The notes: generated by a model from the letters alone, not told the origin. Shown: positions 8,644 to 17,524, counted from the first letter of the stretch. The stretch is DNA of 64,000 bases from an uncultured Alphaproteobacteria bacterium (GCA_902537215.1 CACBAM010000002.1:124001-188000); one strand, 5' to 3'. Program-made: numbers and translations.

Positions 8644-8931
8644 TTAAAAGGGTAAAATCCCGCGCAAAGTCGATATCAGTGGAATAATCTTTTGAAATAA
8701 TGAAAGAAGGTTTATACCAAGTTTCGGCAAAAGCCATAAAAATAGAGCAAATAAAAGCATTGCTAAAATAATTATAAAAATAGCATTTGACTGCCTGAAG
8801 TTACTTTCATTGGGATTGAATATCTCTTCTAATTTGTTGTTTTTTTTGTTTCCGTTTTTTGTTTTTAGAAACGGCCACATAATCCATATTATGAATAAAA
8901 ATAGAACTAAAAAAAGAATAAGGCGAACCAT
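8644..8931 (-). CDS. Small membrane protein, unknown function
   Basis: From the ATG at 8931 the product has 95 residues with two hydrophobic segments: MVRLILFLVLFLFIIWIMWPF at the N-terminus and AIFIIILAMLLFALFLWLLPKLGINLLSLF near residues 50-80. A polar Lys/Asn-rich stretch lies between them. A longer form starting at 9015 would overlap the cupin gene and adds a Ser-rich non-hydrophobic tail, so I prefer the shorter one. It ends 3 bases from the stop of the convergent DUF2783 gene and is the last gene of a minus-strand group of three. Confidence 0.6.
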   Translation of the reverse strand: MVRLILFLVLFLFIIWIMWPFLKTKNGNKKNNKLEEIFNPNESNFRQSNAIFIIILAMLLFALFLWLLPKLGINLLSLFQKIIPLISTLRGILPF

Positions 8932-8981
8932 GAAAAGATACTTTCTATTTTTTGGTGAGACACTACTAGGACTGGAACTTA

Positions 8982-9374
8982 CTACTTTTGAAAAATATAT
9001 TCTACTTCTTCCCAACAGTCAGTAGGAAAAATCCACAATATTTCTAAATTCCCCTCGCCAGTATTTTTCAACCCGTGATCAACATTTTTAGGAATATACA
9101 CAAAACTATCTTTATAAACCTTCTTTGAACTTAAGGAAGACAGAAGCAGTCCTTCTCCTTCTCGAATGATGTAAACTTCTTGAGGTGTATGGTGATGAAG
9201 TGGTAGCTCTTCTCCAGGGGGTAAAACTAATATTCCACACGAAATTCCGTGGCTCATTAATTGTGTGCTATCAGCAATATACTTCCACTTAAGTTTACCT
9301 TGATTTTTATCCTCATTCCAAGTTTGGTCCTCCAAATGGGATACAACAATTTTCTCTTTATCGTTGAGTTTCAT
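8982..9374 (-). CDS. Single-domain cupin protein, possibly a metal-dependent lyase
   Basis: A 130-residue small beta-barrel protein. Cupin motif 1 is PPGEELPLHHHTPQEVYIIREGEG: His60, His62 and Glu66 are metal ligands and Tyr68 follows. Motif 2, VYIPKNVDHGLKNTG, gives His100. The C-terminus reads LWIFPTDCWEEVEYIF. These residues and spacings match what I remember for the iron-dependent DMSP lyase DddW (H, H, E, Y, H), but many unrelated cupins share most of them. No signal peptide. The reaction is unassigned; a DmdB-like gene lies 7 kb away. Confidence 0.75.
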   Translation of the reverse strand: MKLNDKEKIVVSHLEDQTWNEDKNQGKLKWKYIADSTQLMSHGISCGILVLPPGEELPLHHHTPQEVYIIREGEGLLLSSLSSKKVYKDSFVYIPKNVDHGLKNTGEGNLEILWIFPTDCWEEVEYIFQK

Positions 9375-9400
9375 TTTTTACTAAAGAGTTGAAAACATGT

Positions 9401-9598
9401 TCATCGCCACCATATCTTTCCAGTTTCTGGGTACTTATCTTTTAAATATTTTATTTTGTTGACTGTACTTTGGCTCATTTCAAACAACTGATCGATATTT
9501 TCAGACATGAATATATATATCTCTTCTTTTTCATTTTTTCTCAGAGACAAATCCCTCAAAAACTTTTTAACCAAATGTAATCTTTTATCCAGAGACAT
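9401..9598 (-). CDS. Short hypothetical protein (65 aa)
   Basis: The product is highly charged and helical-looking (MSLDKRLHLVKKFLRDLSLRKNEKEEIYIFMSENIDQLFEM), ending PETGKIWWR. No family recognised. It lies 26 bases upstream of the cupin gene on the same strand and would be first in that small operon. The reading frame is clean but short, so it is listed with modest confidence. Confidence 0.45.
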   Translation of the reverse strand: MSLDKRLHLVKKFLRDLSLRKNEKEEIYIFMSENIDQLFEMSQSTVNKIKYLKDKYPETGKIWWR

Positions 9599-10041
9599 AT
9601 AATAAAGCTTTCAGATATTTAATAGGCTCGCTAGCGTTTCCATATATAGTTCTTCTGCTCCCTGAATAGTTTATATTTTAAGCCTTTATCGTAGTACTCT
9701 TTTTCGTAAGTTTCGATCAAAAAGAGCTACAGAAGAGAAATATTTTTGACTGTCCAACATTCACAGTATTGTTATTGGCCTTAAAATCTTTATAAAAAAT
9801 TGCAGAATAAAGATTTCAAACTAATATGGGTTTTAGCCAAAAACTATTATCTTTCATATGTTTTTTTGTTCTTATCCTATTTACAATATTTAGCAACTTT
9901 TTATAATCAGCGCACTCCAGGACTAAACTCGTTTCAAACCGATTAAGCAATATATGAAACGCTAAAAAATAATATTCTTTAAGAGTTAAGATCAGCAGAA
10001 TCGATTGAATTTCTTATTATCACATAGCTTTATTTGACACT
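9599..10041. other. 443-base gap without a supported gene
   Basis: AT-rich sequence between the 3' end of the phosphonate operon and the cupin group. The only frame of note is 9826-9906 on the plus strand, 26 mostly hydrophobic residues with no ribosome site. The 7-base arms CGTTTCA and TGAAACG around 9928-9962 are separated by 18 bases. The promoter for the cupin group should be here. Nothing else seen. Confidence 0.5.
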
Positions 10042-10428
10042 TCAATTTGAAAGAATGATGTTTGCAGTTTTATAACGCAACTCGGAGCTTGAGATATCTG
10101 GTGTTCGAGGAAATATTATCACCTTACAAGCAGAGATATGATTGGAGTTATCATCGCCATGCACAAGTATATCAATCTTGTTTTCAATAATATATTTGTC
10201 TTCTATAAGCCAATTAGAAGGGATCACTTCAGAGACATATCTAATTGCTAGAAGAATTTCTCTACGATTTTCAAAAGACAGCTCAGGTGTATACCCTTTT
10301 TTCTTAAGTATTTCTTCATCTTTTGTTAGTGCAACGATAACTTTACCTAAATCGGCAGCTTTTTTTAAAAGACGTATGTGGCCATGATGAAGGAGTGTAC
10401 ATGACATATCAACCAATACTCTTTTCAA
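10042..10428 (-). CDS. Stand-alone cytidylyltransferase, probable 2-aminoethylphosphonate activating enzyme
   Basis: Best start is the TTG at 10428, with GGAG 8 bases upstream; it gives 128 residues beginning MKRVLVDMSCTLLHHGHIRLL. The GTG at 10455 lacks a ribosome site. All family motifs are intact: HHGH (the HxGH site), the VHGDD segment, and RTPDISSSEL (the RTxxIS-type motif). TagD and PntC relatives transfer CMP from CTP to a phospho- or phosphonoalcohol. As the last gene of a 2-AEP operon it likely makes CMP-2-AEP for transfer to a glycan. The adenylyl/cytidylyl choice cannot be read with certainty. Confidence 0.82.
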   Translation of the reverse strand: MKRVLVDMSCTLLHHGHIRLLKKAADLGKVIVALTKDEEILKKKGYTPELSFENRREILLAIRYVSEVIPSNWLIEDKYIIENKIDILVHGDDNSNHISACKVIIFPRTPDISSSELRYKTANIILSN

Positions 10429-10467
10429 ATTATTTTCTCCTACTATTTTTTGCACGATAAAGCGAAT

Positions 10468-11463
10468 TTAACTAATTGATAGACACTCATTTATTAATCC
10501 CTTTGCATTTGGACCGAGATGTATCTCGCCCAGGTGACACACAACGCTTTCATTTGGGGCAAGTGTGCGAGGCGAGTACAAGATCGCTTTAGGATCACTA
10601 GCTGCGATTGTTCCACGGACTCGAGTGCATAATAATGGTTGTTTCTCTATCGGGAAGAATAGATATTTGCCAAACTTACTTGTGAAATGCTTCTTGCAAG
10701 CTTCTACAGCATACTTAAAGTTATGATGATCTTTTATAATTTTATCTAGTGAGCAGATTGCATGATAAGGTCCTGTCATTTTTTTTTCAAGATGACTTTC
10801 AATAGATAAATTGAATGAAGGAATATTGAAGTTTGGCATATCATTAAAAGCCACAAAAGCAGCCCCGGTCAATCCAAAAAGGCCTTTGCAAGAACTATAA
10901 CTGATTGTGTCAGCCAATTCATGATGAGCTTCTAATCCAATTGAAGCTGTGGCGTCAAGCATCAATTTAGCGCCTAAGGAATTTGCAAATTTACGCATCT
11001 TCTCTATGTCAAGCTTAAGGGCAATGCTTGTCTCTGTATAACAACCAATGACCCAATCAAATCGCCCATTAATGCTTTCGAAACTTTGCCAATCGATCGA
11101 GCTCACTTCAGTAATTTGACCATATGCCTTGGAAGCAACTTTGGCCATCATTTCAGCACGTTGAGCATAGTAACCTGAGTCTATAATGAGTACCTTGCCA
11201 TATGCAAAGTTGCTAATCATAACTTCAAGACCAGTGCTACCACTTCCTTGTAATCGAGCTATATATTTATGGCCACTCAATTCTTTCAGAGTTGATAAAA
11301 CCCGATTTTCAATTTTACTATAATTTTCATCGCCTCGACCAAAACAAGGTTCTAGACCCAAGATATTTTCCTGTGCTAGCGATGCTGGGCCCGCAGTGAA
11401 AAGTTTTTTTTCGCTGTTTTTATTTTTTATTAAAATATTTAAACTTTCTTTGTTGTCATACAT
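10468..11463 (-). CDS. aepZ: 2-aminoethylphosphonate-forming aminotransferase (class V, PLP)
   Basis: A class V aminotransferase of about 331 residues from the ATG at 11463; a start at 11475 would overlap aepY more deeply. Motifs include LFTAGPASLA at the N-terminus, GSGSTGLEVM, the aspartate region AKLMLDATASIGLEAHH and the PLP lysine in SSCKGLFGLTGAAFVAF. In this position it should transaminate phosphonoacetaldehyde to 2-aminoethylphosphonate (2-AEP), as AepZ or PhnW (in reverse) does. It is short for the family (about 360 residues). Other class V substrates are possible; the assignment leans on the neighbours. Confidence 0.82.
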   Translation of the reverse strand: MYDNKESLNILIKNKNSEKKLFTAGPASLAQENILGLEPCFGRGDENYSKIENRVLSTLKELSGHKYIARLQGSGSTGLEVMISNFAYGKVLIIDSGYYAQRAEMMAKVASKAYGQITEVSSIDWQSFESINGRFDWVIGCYTETSIALKLDIEKMRKFANSLGAKLMLDATASIGLEAHHELADTISYSSCKGLFGLTGAAFVAFNDMPNFNIPSFNLSIESHLEKKMTGPYHAICSLDKIIKDHHNFKYAVEACKKHFTSKFGKYLFFPIEKQPLLCTRVRGTIAASDPKAILYSPRTLAPNESVVCHLGEIHLGPNAKGLINECLSIS

Positions 11464-12604
11464 TTTTGTTATCACACCTTAAAAATTTAATGAAGTCAGC
11501 AAGATTTTGTTTTGGAGGTTTGTCAGGACGTCCCAAGTCTTTTCTGTTTCCACGTTTGCATTGAATCTCAAGGAATATGCTTCCATATTGCCTCGACTGG
11601 AAGTGTTGTTCAATTTCATTTGAAGATATTGCTTTACAAACCTTTGTATATCCAAAACCATCCGCTATTCTTTGTAAATTTATTTGGAAAGCAGCAGTGG
11701 GTTGTCCTCCCACTGAGTCATGTGCTCCATTATTTAGTATAATATGCATCAAATTTGATTGGTATGCACATTCCGCCATCCCACCACTATGCATGAGTAA
11801 GGCACCGTCACCATCTAGGCAAATTACGCGTCTGTGGCTGAGTGTGGCAGCTATACGACATGCAATCTGTGAAGCGTGTCCCATACCTCCAACTGTCAAA
11901 AAATCACTATCATGAGGCAAATTTTTTAGTTTTCTGATCTCATAAAGCTCACGCCCAATCATTCCAGTCGACGCAACAAAAATATCGAGTGGGTGCGAAA
12001 GATTTATGATCAACTCAATAGCTTCTTCTCGCCGAAGTATGGGTCTCTGCACCGATTTTGTAAATTTTATTAAGGTTTCTTCAAATGTATTTTTTCGAAA
12101 CACTAAGGCAACAGGTCGTCTTTTTGTTTTCGCCAGTGTAACGAGATTGTGGATTTTTTCTTTCCAATCTTTTGATTTTTCGTGAATGATATCATAGGGG
12201 ACGTCTAGCGTCTTGAGAGTGCTCAAGGTAACTTGACCTTGTTTTACATGTTGTGGTTCATCATTAATTTGGTTGCCCTCATCATCAATTTCACCTCTCC
12301 AGCCAATTAGTAAAAGCATTGGTATACCATAAACTTCGGGATCAGCAAGTGAGATCAGAGGGTTATAAGCATTTCCCAAGCCTGAATTTTGCATATAAAC
12401 AGCGGCCAACTGCTCAGTTGCTGCAAAGTGTCCTATAGCATTAGCGACTGCACTCCCTTCATTGCTAGAAATTATGTGTTCATTTTCAGAGCAAGACTTG
12501 CTTATTTGATAATTCAGGCCCTTCATTAATGAATCGGGGATACCCACAAAAAAGTTAATCCCGTTAGACTTTAATTCGTCTAGAAAATTACTTGGTGAAA
12601 TCAT
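11456..12604 (-). CDS. aepY: Phosphonopyruvate decarboxylase
   Basis: A 382-residue thiamine-diphosphate enzyme that decarboxylates phosphonopyruvate to phosphonoacetaldehyde, making the unfavourable PEP mutase reaction run forward. The N-terminal part has GIPDSLMKGL and the SSNEGSAVANAIGH glutamate region. The C-terminal ThDP motif is GDGALLMHSGGMAECAYQ...NN, and GGQPT follows. Length matches the family. Its ATG overlaps the stop of aepX by 4 bases and its end overlaps the transaminase start region, so the three genes are translationally coupled. Confidence 0.94.
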   Translation of the reverse strand: MISPSNFLDELKSNGINFFVGIPDSLMKGLNYQISKSCSENEHIISSNEGSAVANAIGHFAATEQLAAVYMQNSGLGNAYNPLISLADPEVYGIPMLLLIGWRGEIDDEGNQINDEPQHVKQGQVTLSTLKTLDVPYDIIHEKSKDWKEKIHNLVTLAKTKRRPVALVFRKNTFEETLIKFTKSVQRPILRREEAIELIINLSHPLDIFVASTGMIGRELYEIRKLKNLPHDSDFLTVGGMGHASQIACRIAATLSHRRVICLDGDGALLMHSGGMAECAYQSNLMHIILNNGAHDSVGGQPTAAFQINLQRIADGFGYTKVCKAISSNEIEQHFQSRQYGSIFLEIQCKRGNRKDLGRPDKPPKQNLADFIKFLRCDNKNV

Positions 12605-13911
12605 CTTCCCGTGCTCGGTATTAATTTCAAGATTTCATTTATGCTGATGAGCTTATCCTCAATTTCCAGTGATCGATCATTCTTAAGTATTCCGCTAGCC
12701 GTATCATACATAGCTTTATAAGAGGCACGCATTAGATGATTAGCGTAGATAACAACATCAAAACCTGAGCTACCCAATTCTTCAGCTGTAATTTCGTTAT
12801 AGCTACTGGGAACACAAAACAACGGAGTATCAGGGAATTTGCTTTTGTGGAACTTTGCAAACTCTAACACTTCCCTAGGTGATTTTTGACGACTATGAAT
12901 CATTATACCATCTGCGCCAGCATTAATATAAGCACGACCACGACTGCATGCATCTGCCATACCTTTTTCAAGTATTAAGCTTTCAATACGAGCAATAATC
13001 ATAAAGTCTTTGCTTACTTGCGCAGCTTTGCCAATTTTAATTTTTTCGGCAAATTCATTCATTTCTGCTTGTGTTTGAACTACATCATTTCCAAATAAAG
13101 AGTTGCGCTTCAGTCCTGTTTTATCTTCAATGATTACTGCAGAGACTCCCAATCGGTCTAAGCGATTAACCGAGTGGACAAAGTGCTCAGGGATTCCTCC
13201 AGTATCTAAATCAATTATAAGTGGCTTGGTAGTGACATCAAAAATGTCAGAGATATTTTTTGTACGGTGGGATAAATCCAACACTTCAATGTCCGGTTTA
13301 CCCATTTCGGTAGAGTCTGTCAGTGAACTAGACCAAAACCCATCAAACCTACGACTGTTGTACTCGCCTTCAAAAAACATATTTTCTGAAATTAGCGCAG
13401 AAATCGGGCTATGTGCCTCCATAATTCTGACAATTTTTTTGCTATTAATTAAACGACGTAAGAGCTGTTGGCGCTGTGATGGAGAAGCACGATTGGAGTA
13501 TAGATCACGACCAAGTTGTATCGCTGATATGTCAGTTGTATAAGGAATTTCGATTAGCTTACCACCATATGAATTAAGTACCTTAATGCAGTTTTCACGG
13601 ATACGAGATTGAGAACCTTCTTGCCAATCATCACCATGCACGATGAAGTCTGGTTTTAGCAATTTTATAGTTATGGAGTCATCCCAGTTTTCTTGAGGAA
13701 CAACTTTTGATACTCCCTTAATGTTCTGTAAAACTTTTTTTCTATGCTGAAAGCTCAATATAGGTAGATTTTTAAATTCCGTAATAGCACTGTCTGTCAG
13801 ACATCCAACAGTAACAACTCCGTATTTTGAAGCTTCTTCAATAATGTTGATTATGCCATGATGGATAAAGTCGCCTGAAATGCTTACATATACGGACTTA
13901 TTAGCAACCAT
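12601..13911 (-). CDS. aepX: Phosphoenolpyruvate mutase with fused, degenerate nucleotidyltransferase domain
   Basis: A 436-residue two-domain protein. Residues about 1-130 are a cytidylyltransferase-like domain, and about 150-436 a PEP mutase of the isocitrate lyase superfamily with the defining EDKTGLKRNS motif. The mutase converts PEP to phosphonopyruvate, the committed step of C-P bond synthesis. In the N-terminal domain the HxGH motif reads HHGI and the RTxxISTT-type motif reads YTTDISAIQL, so CMP transfer is probably lost. AAGGA lies 7 bases before the ATG at 13911; a GTG one codon upstream is also possible. First gene of the phosphonate operon. Confidence 0.95.
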   Translation of the reverse strand: MVANKSVYVSISGDFIHHGIINIIEEASKYGVVTVGCLTDSAITEFKNLPILSFQHRKKVLQNIKGVSKVVPQENWDDSITIKLLKPDFIVHGDDWQEGSQSRIRENCIKVLNSYGGKLIEIPYTTDISAIQLGRDLYSNRASPSQRQQLLRRLINSKKIVRIMEAHSPISALISENMFFEGEYNSRRFDGFWSSSLTDSTEMGKPDIEVLDLSHRTKNISDIFDVTTKPLIIDLDTGGIPEHFVHSVNRLDRLGVSAVIIEDKTGLKRNSLFGNDVVQTQAEMNEFAEKIKIGKAAQVSKDFMIIARIESLILEKGMADACSRGRAYINAGADGIMIHSRQKSPREVLEFAKFHKSKFPDTPLFCVPSSYNEITAEELGSSGFDVVIYANHLMRASYKAMYDTASGILKNDRSLEIEDKLISINEILKLIPSTGR

Positions 13912-14225
13912 CACGTATTCCTTTTTTTCTTATGTTTGCAAAAAAAATAAGATTTTTTCCAAAAACTCTAACCGACCTAATTATTTCTGCTGATACAGAA
14001 TAACATGAATCAGTAGAAACTATTTTACAACTGCCATCCAGCATAAGATTTACACCATAAAAGTTATTTACGATCAAGCCCTAATTTATTACCAACAATA
14101 ACTAAAAAATGAAATTGAAAATGGGATAGGAATATGTAACTTGATGTTTATTATCTCTCAGGAATTTCAACAAATAAAGGCAGGTAAAATACTCTTTGAA
14201 TTCTGAATTCAATATTTAAATCCCT
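13912..14225. other. 314-base gap before the phosphonate operon
   Basis: It separates the glycosyltransferase at 14226 from aepX on the same strand and probably holds the aepX promoter. TCTTAT and ATAAGA at about 13929-13953 form a short inverted repeat near aepX, and a 17-base palindrome lies at 14196-14212. No gene seen. Confidence 0.5.
14196..14212. repeat. 17-base perfect palindrome downstream of the glycosyltransferase gene
   Basis: TTGAATTC at 14196-14203 and GAATTCAA at 14205-14212 are separated by one base. It starts 14 bases after the end of the GT4 gene (minus strand). It could be a weak end-of-operon hairpin or a protein site; there is no clear T-run after it. Confidence 0.35.
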
Positions 14226-15416
14226 TTATTCGTAATTGTTTTTAAGGCTAGCTTTGCAATTATTATATATATCTGAAGCCATCGCAGACATAATCTTGGA
14301 GCGGGTATACTTAGTTTTAAAATCATCTCTAACGGTCAAACCCAAATCAAGCTGACTATAAGCTTTTATACAGTCAGTTAAATCACTTGGTTCAAAAACT
14401 TCACAGTTCTCAACATTATCTTGAATGAATTTACGAGAGAAACCTCTCACGCCTGCTAATATTGGTTTGCCAGTCGCAGCATACTCAAATATCTTTGAAG
14501 GTATTACTTCATCGAAGGCATCAAAATCGTTTAGATGAATAAAAAGTATATCACATTCTTTATAGTAGTTTAAAAGGTCTTCCCTACCAACTGGTGGCAT
14601 GATATTTATGTTAAAGCAGCTTTGTGTCTTTATTTCCTTAAGCAAATCATTTCTGCAGCCTCCATCTCCTATTATTAGCAAATCGACGTTATCCTCAAGC
14701 ATTTTACCTAATTGAGGTATAATTTTATGTAATCCTTGGCCCTCTCCAATGTTTCCAGCATATAAAATTTGTAACCTATCTCGTTTCTTTCTTTTTTTTG
14801 TATAGTCAAAATTTAAAAAAATATCGTCAATACCATTAGTGTGGTAGCTCAATGATACGCCGGGGAATTTATTTTTCAAATATGGAGAAAAACCAGCTGA
14901 AACTAAATTTATTTTCGTCGCAGTTGAAAAAGCATATTTTTCTAACAGAAGTATCAGCAATTTCACATAGGTGATTTTTTTTTTGCGCAATATATGTTTG
15001 GTATTTTTTGAAAATATATCCCTTATATCAAGAAATAGAGGCTTCCTCTTCTTTCGAGAAATTTTTGCTCCCAAGACTGCGGTGAATAGTCTGGAAGATG
15101 TCGCAAACACAAAATCGTAGTCTCTGTTTCTTGTAAAGCTATATGCGGCACGAAAATAGTACATGAAAGTAATCATTTGATCCAGGAAACCACTTTTATG
15201 TGAAGGTATGTGCATGCGATACACCCGACAATTCTCACTTACCTTCTCAAAGGTCTGTGCGTTTTGTGCATATTGAGCGTATCTATTTGGTAGTGTCGTA
15301 ACAATGTCAATATCAATATCTTTATATTTTTTTAATTCTTTTATTAACGCAGAGGACCGGAAAGAGCCAGCACACAAGTCCGGTTCATAATAAAATGTAA
15401 GGAATAAGATCCTCAT
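14226..15416 (-). CDS. Glycosyltransferase family 4
   Basis: A 396-residue GT-B fold retaining glycosyltransferase. The N-terminus FLTFYYEPDLCAGSFRSSALIKELKK is typical of WbuB-like GT4 enzymes that expect a two-part domain. The acceptor-to-donor linker contains ILYAGNIGEGQGLHKII, and the donor site has EVIPSKIFEYAATGKPILAG with the conserved glutamate. It overlaps the upstream bidomain oxidoreductase by 4 bases and is last in the WecB-WecC segment, so it may add the ManNAcA-type residue. Donor and acceptor are inferred. Confidence 0.88.
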   Translation of the reverse strand: MRILFLTFYYEPDLCAGSFRSSALIKELKKYKDIDIDIVTTLPNRYAQYAQNAQTFEKVSENCRVYRMHIPSHKSGFLDQMITFMYYFRAAYSFTRNRDYDFVFATSSRLFTAVLGAKISRKKRKPLFLDIRDIFSKNTKHILRKKKITYVKLLILLLEKYAFSTATKINLVSAGFSPYLKNKFPGVSLSYHTNGIDDIFLNFDYTKKRKKRDRLQILYAGNIGEGQGLHKIIPQLGKMLEDNVDLLIIGDGGCRNDLLKEIKTQSCFNINIMPPVGREDLLNYYKECDILFIHLNDFDAFDEVIPSKIFEYAATGKPILAGVRGFSRKFIQDNVENCEVFEPSDLTDCIKAYSQLDLGLTVRDDFKTKYTRSKIMSAMASDIYNNCKASLKNNYE

Positions 15417-17524
15417 CTTTTAAGAAATTGGTTAAGTGCGATTGCAACTTCTGCAGACTGGTATATTTCGTCTAATTTAATTATTTGATTGTTTGAAGCT
15501 CTTAGGCTTCCCGAAAAGGCTTTAACTAAAGCTTTCTGTCCTTTATCCTGTCGCCATGTGCTCCTTTTTTTTCTACCACCTTTATTCCAAATTATTAAAT
15601 TTAGAAAGTTATTGATTTGGTATATTCTTCCCTCACAAAAAACTTCAATGCGTTCTTTAGGAAATATCTTCGATCCATGAGTAAGATAGTTAATTTGACA
15701 TATTGATCCGTCTTCAAACTTTAAATTTATTATAAAGTTGTCACACACTTCTGTAGAAAGTTTTGGCTCGGTTCGATTAATTGAATATTCAATGATTTTG
15801 CTTCCCGAAAGGTGAATTGCCAAATCAATAAAATGACAAGCTTCACCGATTAATCTACCTCCGCCAACTGTTGGGTCATGAATCCAATGACTTTTATCTA
15901 TTTGTCCCGCATTAATCGTCATTATTATCGTTTTAGAAGCATTCAAAAGCTTTAATTCATCTTTGAGATCCCTTATTAATGGAGCGAACCTGCGATTAAA
16001 TCCAATCATAAGCTGGAGATCGCGTTTTTGCGACTTGATTTCTTGTATTGAACGTAGTTGATCGATAGAGATACAGAGGGGCTTTTCACAGAATACATGC
16101 TTATTAGCCTGAAGAGCACTGATGATGAATTGTGAATGACTATCATGGGTTGTCGTAATTACAATGGTATTTAATTTTTTACTCTGAAAAATAGACGAAG
16201 TGTCATTAGTAGCTGACGTGAACCCAAATTTTTTTGCATTATGTGCTGCAGTTAGTCCAGACTTACTAGCTATAATCTCTAAGTTACAACCATTCTTTTT
16301 AAAGTTTGGAATCAGCGATTTAACTGCATAGTTACCAGCGCCGATCCAGCCTACACTAATGAGGTCTTCAGTTCTTGAGCCTATTTCAATGATTTCGTGT
16401 TTATGCTTCGCTTTTTTGCCAGGATATTTGATTAAAATGCCCAAGTTGTCATAATCTTCAAAAAGGGTACCTATTGCTTTTTCGCCCTCAGAAATATTGT
16501 ATCGATGAGTAATTAATTTATCCGTGATTAATTTTTCCTCATGCATAAGCTCCAATATAGCTTGAAAGTTTCTTTGCTCAGTCCACCTAACGTAGGCATA
16601 AGGATAGTCTATACCTGACTTTTCATATGATAGATCATATCTGCCAGGACCATAAGAGCATGAAACTTGAAATTTTATCTCTTTCTCATAAAAATCTGAC
16701 CGATTTATAGATAACCCAGCGGTACCAATTAGAATTATTCGTCCAAGCTTTCTACAGATTTTTGCAGCTAGTTGAATGGGCTCATTACTTGAAGTAGCTG
16801 TAGCAATTATGACCCCATCAACCCCGAAACCACTCGTGTGATCACTTACTAGATCGTAGAGTTGATCATGGTCTAATTCACTTTGATTAATACCAATAGC
16901 CCCGTAATCTTCAGCTAAATCAATCCTTTTCTGATTGAGATCAGAACAGATTACCTTGCATCCATTTGCTTTTAATAATTGAACAGTAAGTAAGCCAACC
17001 AATCCTAGTCCCATTACGAAAAATGTTTCCCCCATAGTTGGCTTTGATAATCTGATTCCTTGAAGTGAAATCGATCCCATAACCGTAAAAACAGCTGTTT
17101 CATTTTCAACATTATCCGGTATCTTCGCTACCAAGTGTTTGGGAACCGTTACAATTTCGGCGTGAGGGCCATTAGAAATTACTCTCTCGCCAACTTTAAA
17201 TTCTGAACAGCCACTTTCAATTACAATGCCCGAATTACAATATCCTAGCGGTATTGGTGAGTCTAATTTAGCTTTTATGCTCTCAAGAGTTGAAATTATG
17301 CCATCGGTGCGAACTTTGTTAAATACTTGTTTTACTCGATCTGGGTTTTTATATGCTTTAGTTAGGTAACTACTCTTCCCAAAGTCTACCAGCATTTTTT
17401 CAGTACCAGGCGAAATCAATGAGGTATTTGATGCAATTAATACCCCACCCGCTAAACACGTCGGTGCGGGAGTATCAATAACGCTCACAGAACCATCAAT
17501 AAAACTATTAAGAACTTGCTTCAT
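15413..17524 (-). CDS. Bidomain oxidoreductase: zinc-type alcohol dehydrogenase fused to Gfo/Idh/MocA
   Basis: From the ATG at 17524 the product has 703 residues. Residues about 1-350 are a medium-chain dehydrogenase (SLISPGTEKMLVDFGKSS, GLGLVGLLTVQLLKANG for NAD(P)). Residues about 375-703 are a Gfo/Idh/MocA oxidoreductase (VGWIGAGNYAVKSLIPNF, then the EKPL motif in HVFCEKPLCIS). This fusion recurs beside WecB, WecC and heparinase-family genes in surface polysaccharide loci. It probably oxidises or epimerises a sugar of the repeat unit; the reaction is not established. The start lies inside the end of wecC by 17 bases. Confidence 0.87.
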   Translation of the reverse strand: MKQVLNSFIDGSVSVIDTPAPTCLAGGVLIASNTSLISPGTEKMLVDFGKSSYLTKAYKNPDRVKQVFNKVRTDGIISTLESIKAKLDSPIPLGYCNSGIVIESGCSEFKVGERVISNGPHAEIVTVPKHLVAKIPDNVENETAVFTVMGSISLQGIRLSKPTMGETFFVMGLGLVGLLTVQLLKANGCKVICSDLNQKRIDLAEDYGAIGINQSELDHDQLYDLVSDHTSGFGVDGVIIATATSSNEPIQLAAKICRKLGRIILIGTAGLSINRSDFYEKEIKFQVSCSYGPGRYDLSYEKSGIDYPYAYVRWTEQRNFQAILELMHEEKLITDKLITHRYNISEGEKAIGTLFEDYDNLGILIKYPGKKAKHKHEIIEIGSRTEDLISVGWIGAGNYAVKSLIPNFKKNGCNLEIIASKSGLTAAHNAKKFGFTSATNDTSSIFQSKKLNTIVITTTHDSHSQFIISALQANKHVFCEKPLCISIDQLRSIQEIKSQKRDLQLMIGFNRRFAPLIRDLKDELKLLNASKTIIMTINAGQIDKSHWIHDPTVGGGRLIGEACHFIDLAIHLSGSKIIEYSINRTEPKLSTEVCDNFIINLKFEDGSICQINYLTHGSKIFPKERIEVFCEGRIYQINNFLNLIIWNKGGRKKRSTWRQDKGQKALVKAFSGSLRASNNQIIKLDEIYQSAEVAIALNQFLKR

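Noticed and set aside
9826-9906. 26-residue mostly hydrophobic frame starting MGFSQKLLSFICFF
   Set aside because: No ribosome site, very AT-rich, and a hydrophobic short frame is expected by chance in such sequence.
12957-13543. Long open frame on the plus strand opposite aepX
   Set aside because: It lies entirely inside a gene with conserved motifs and has no domain or ribosome site; it is an antisense shadow.
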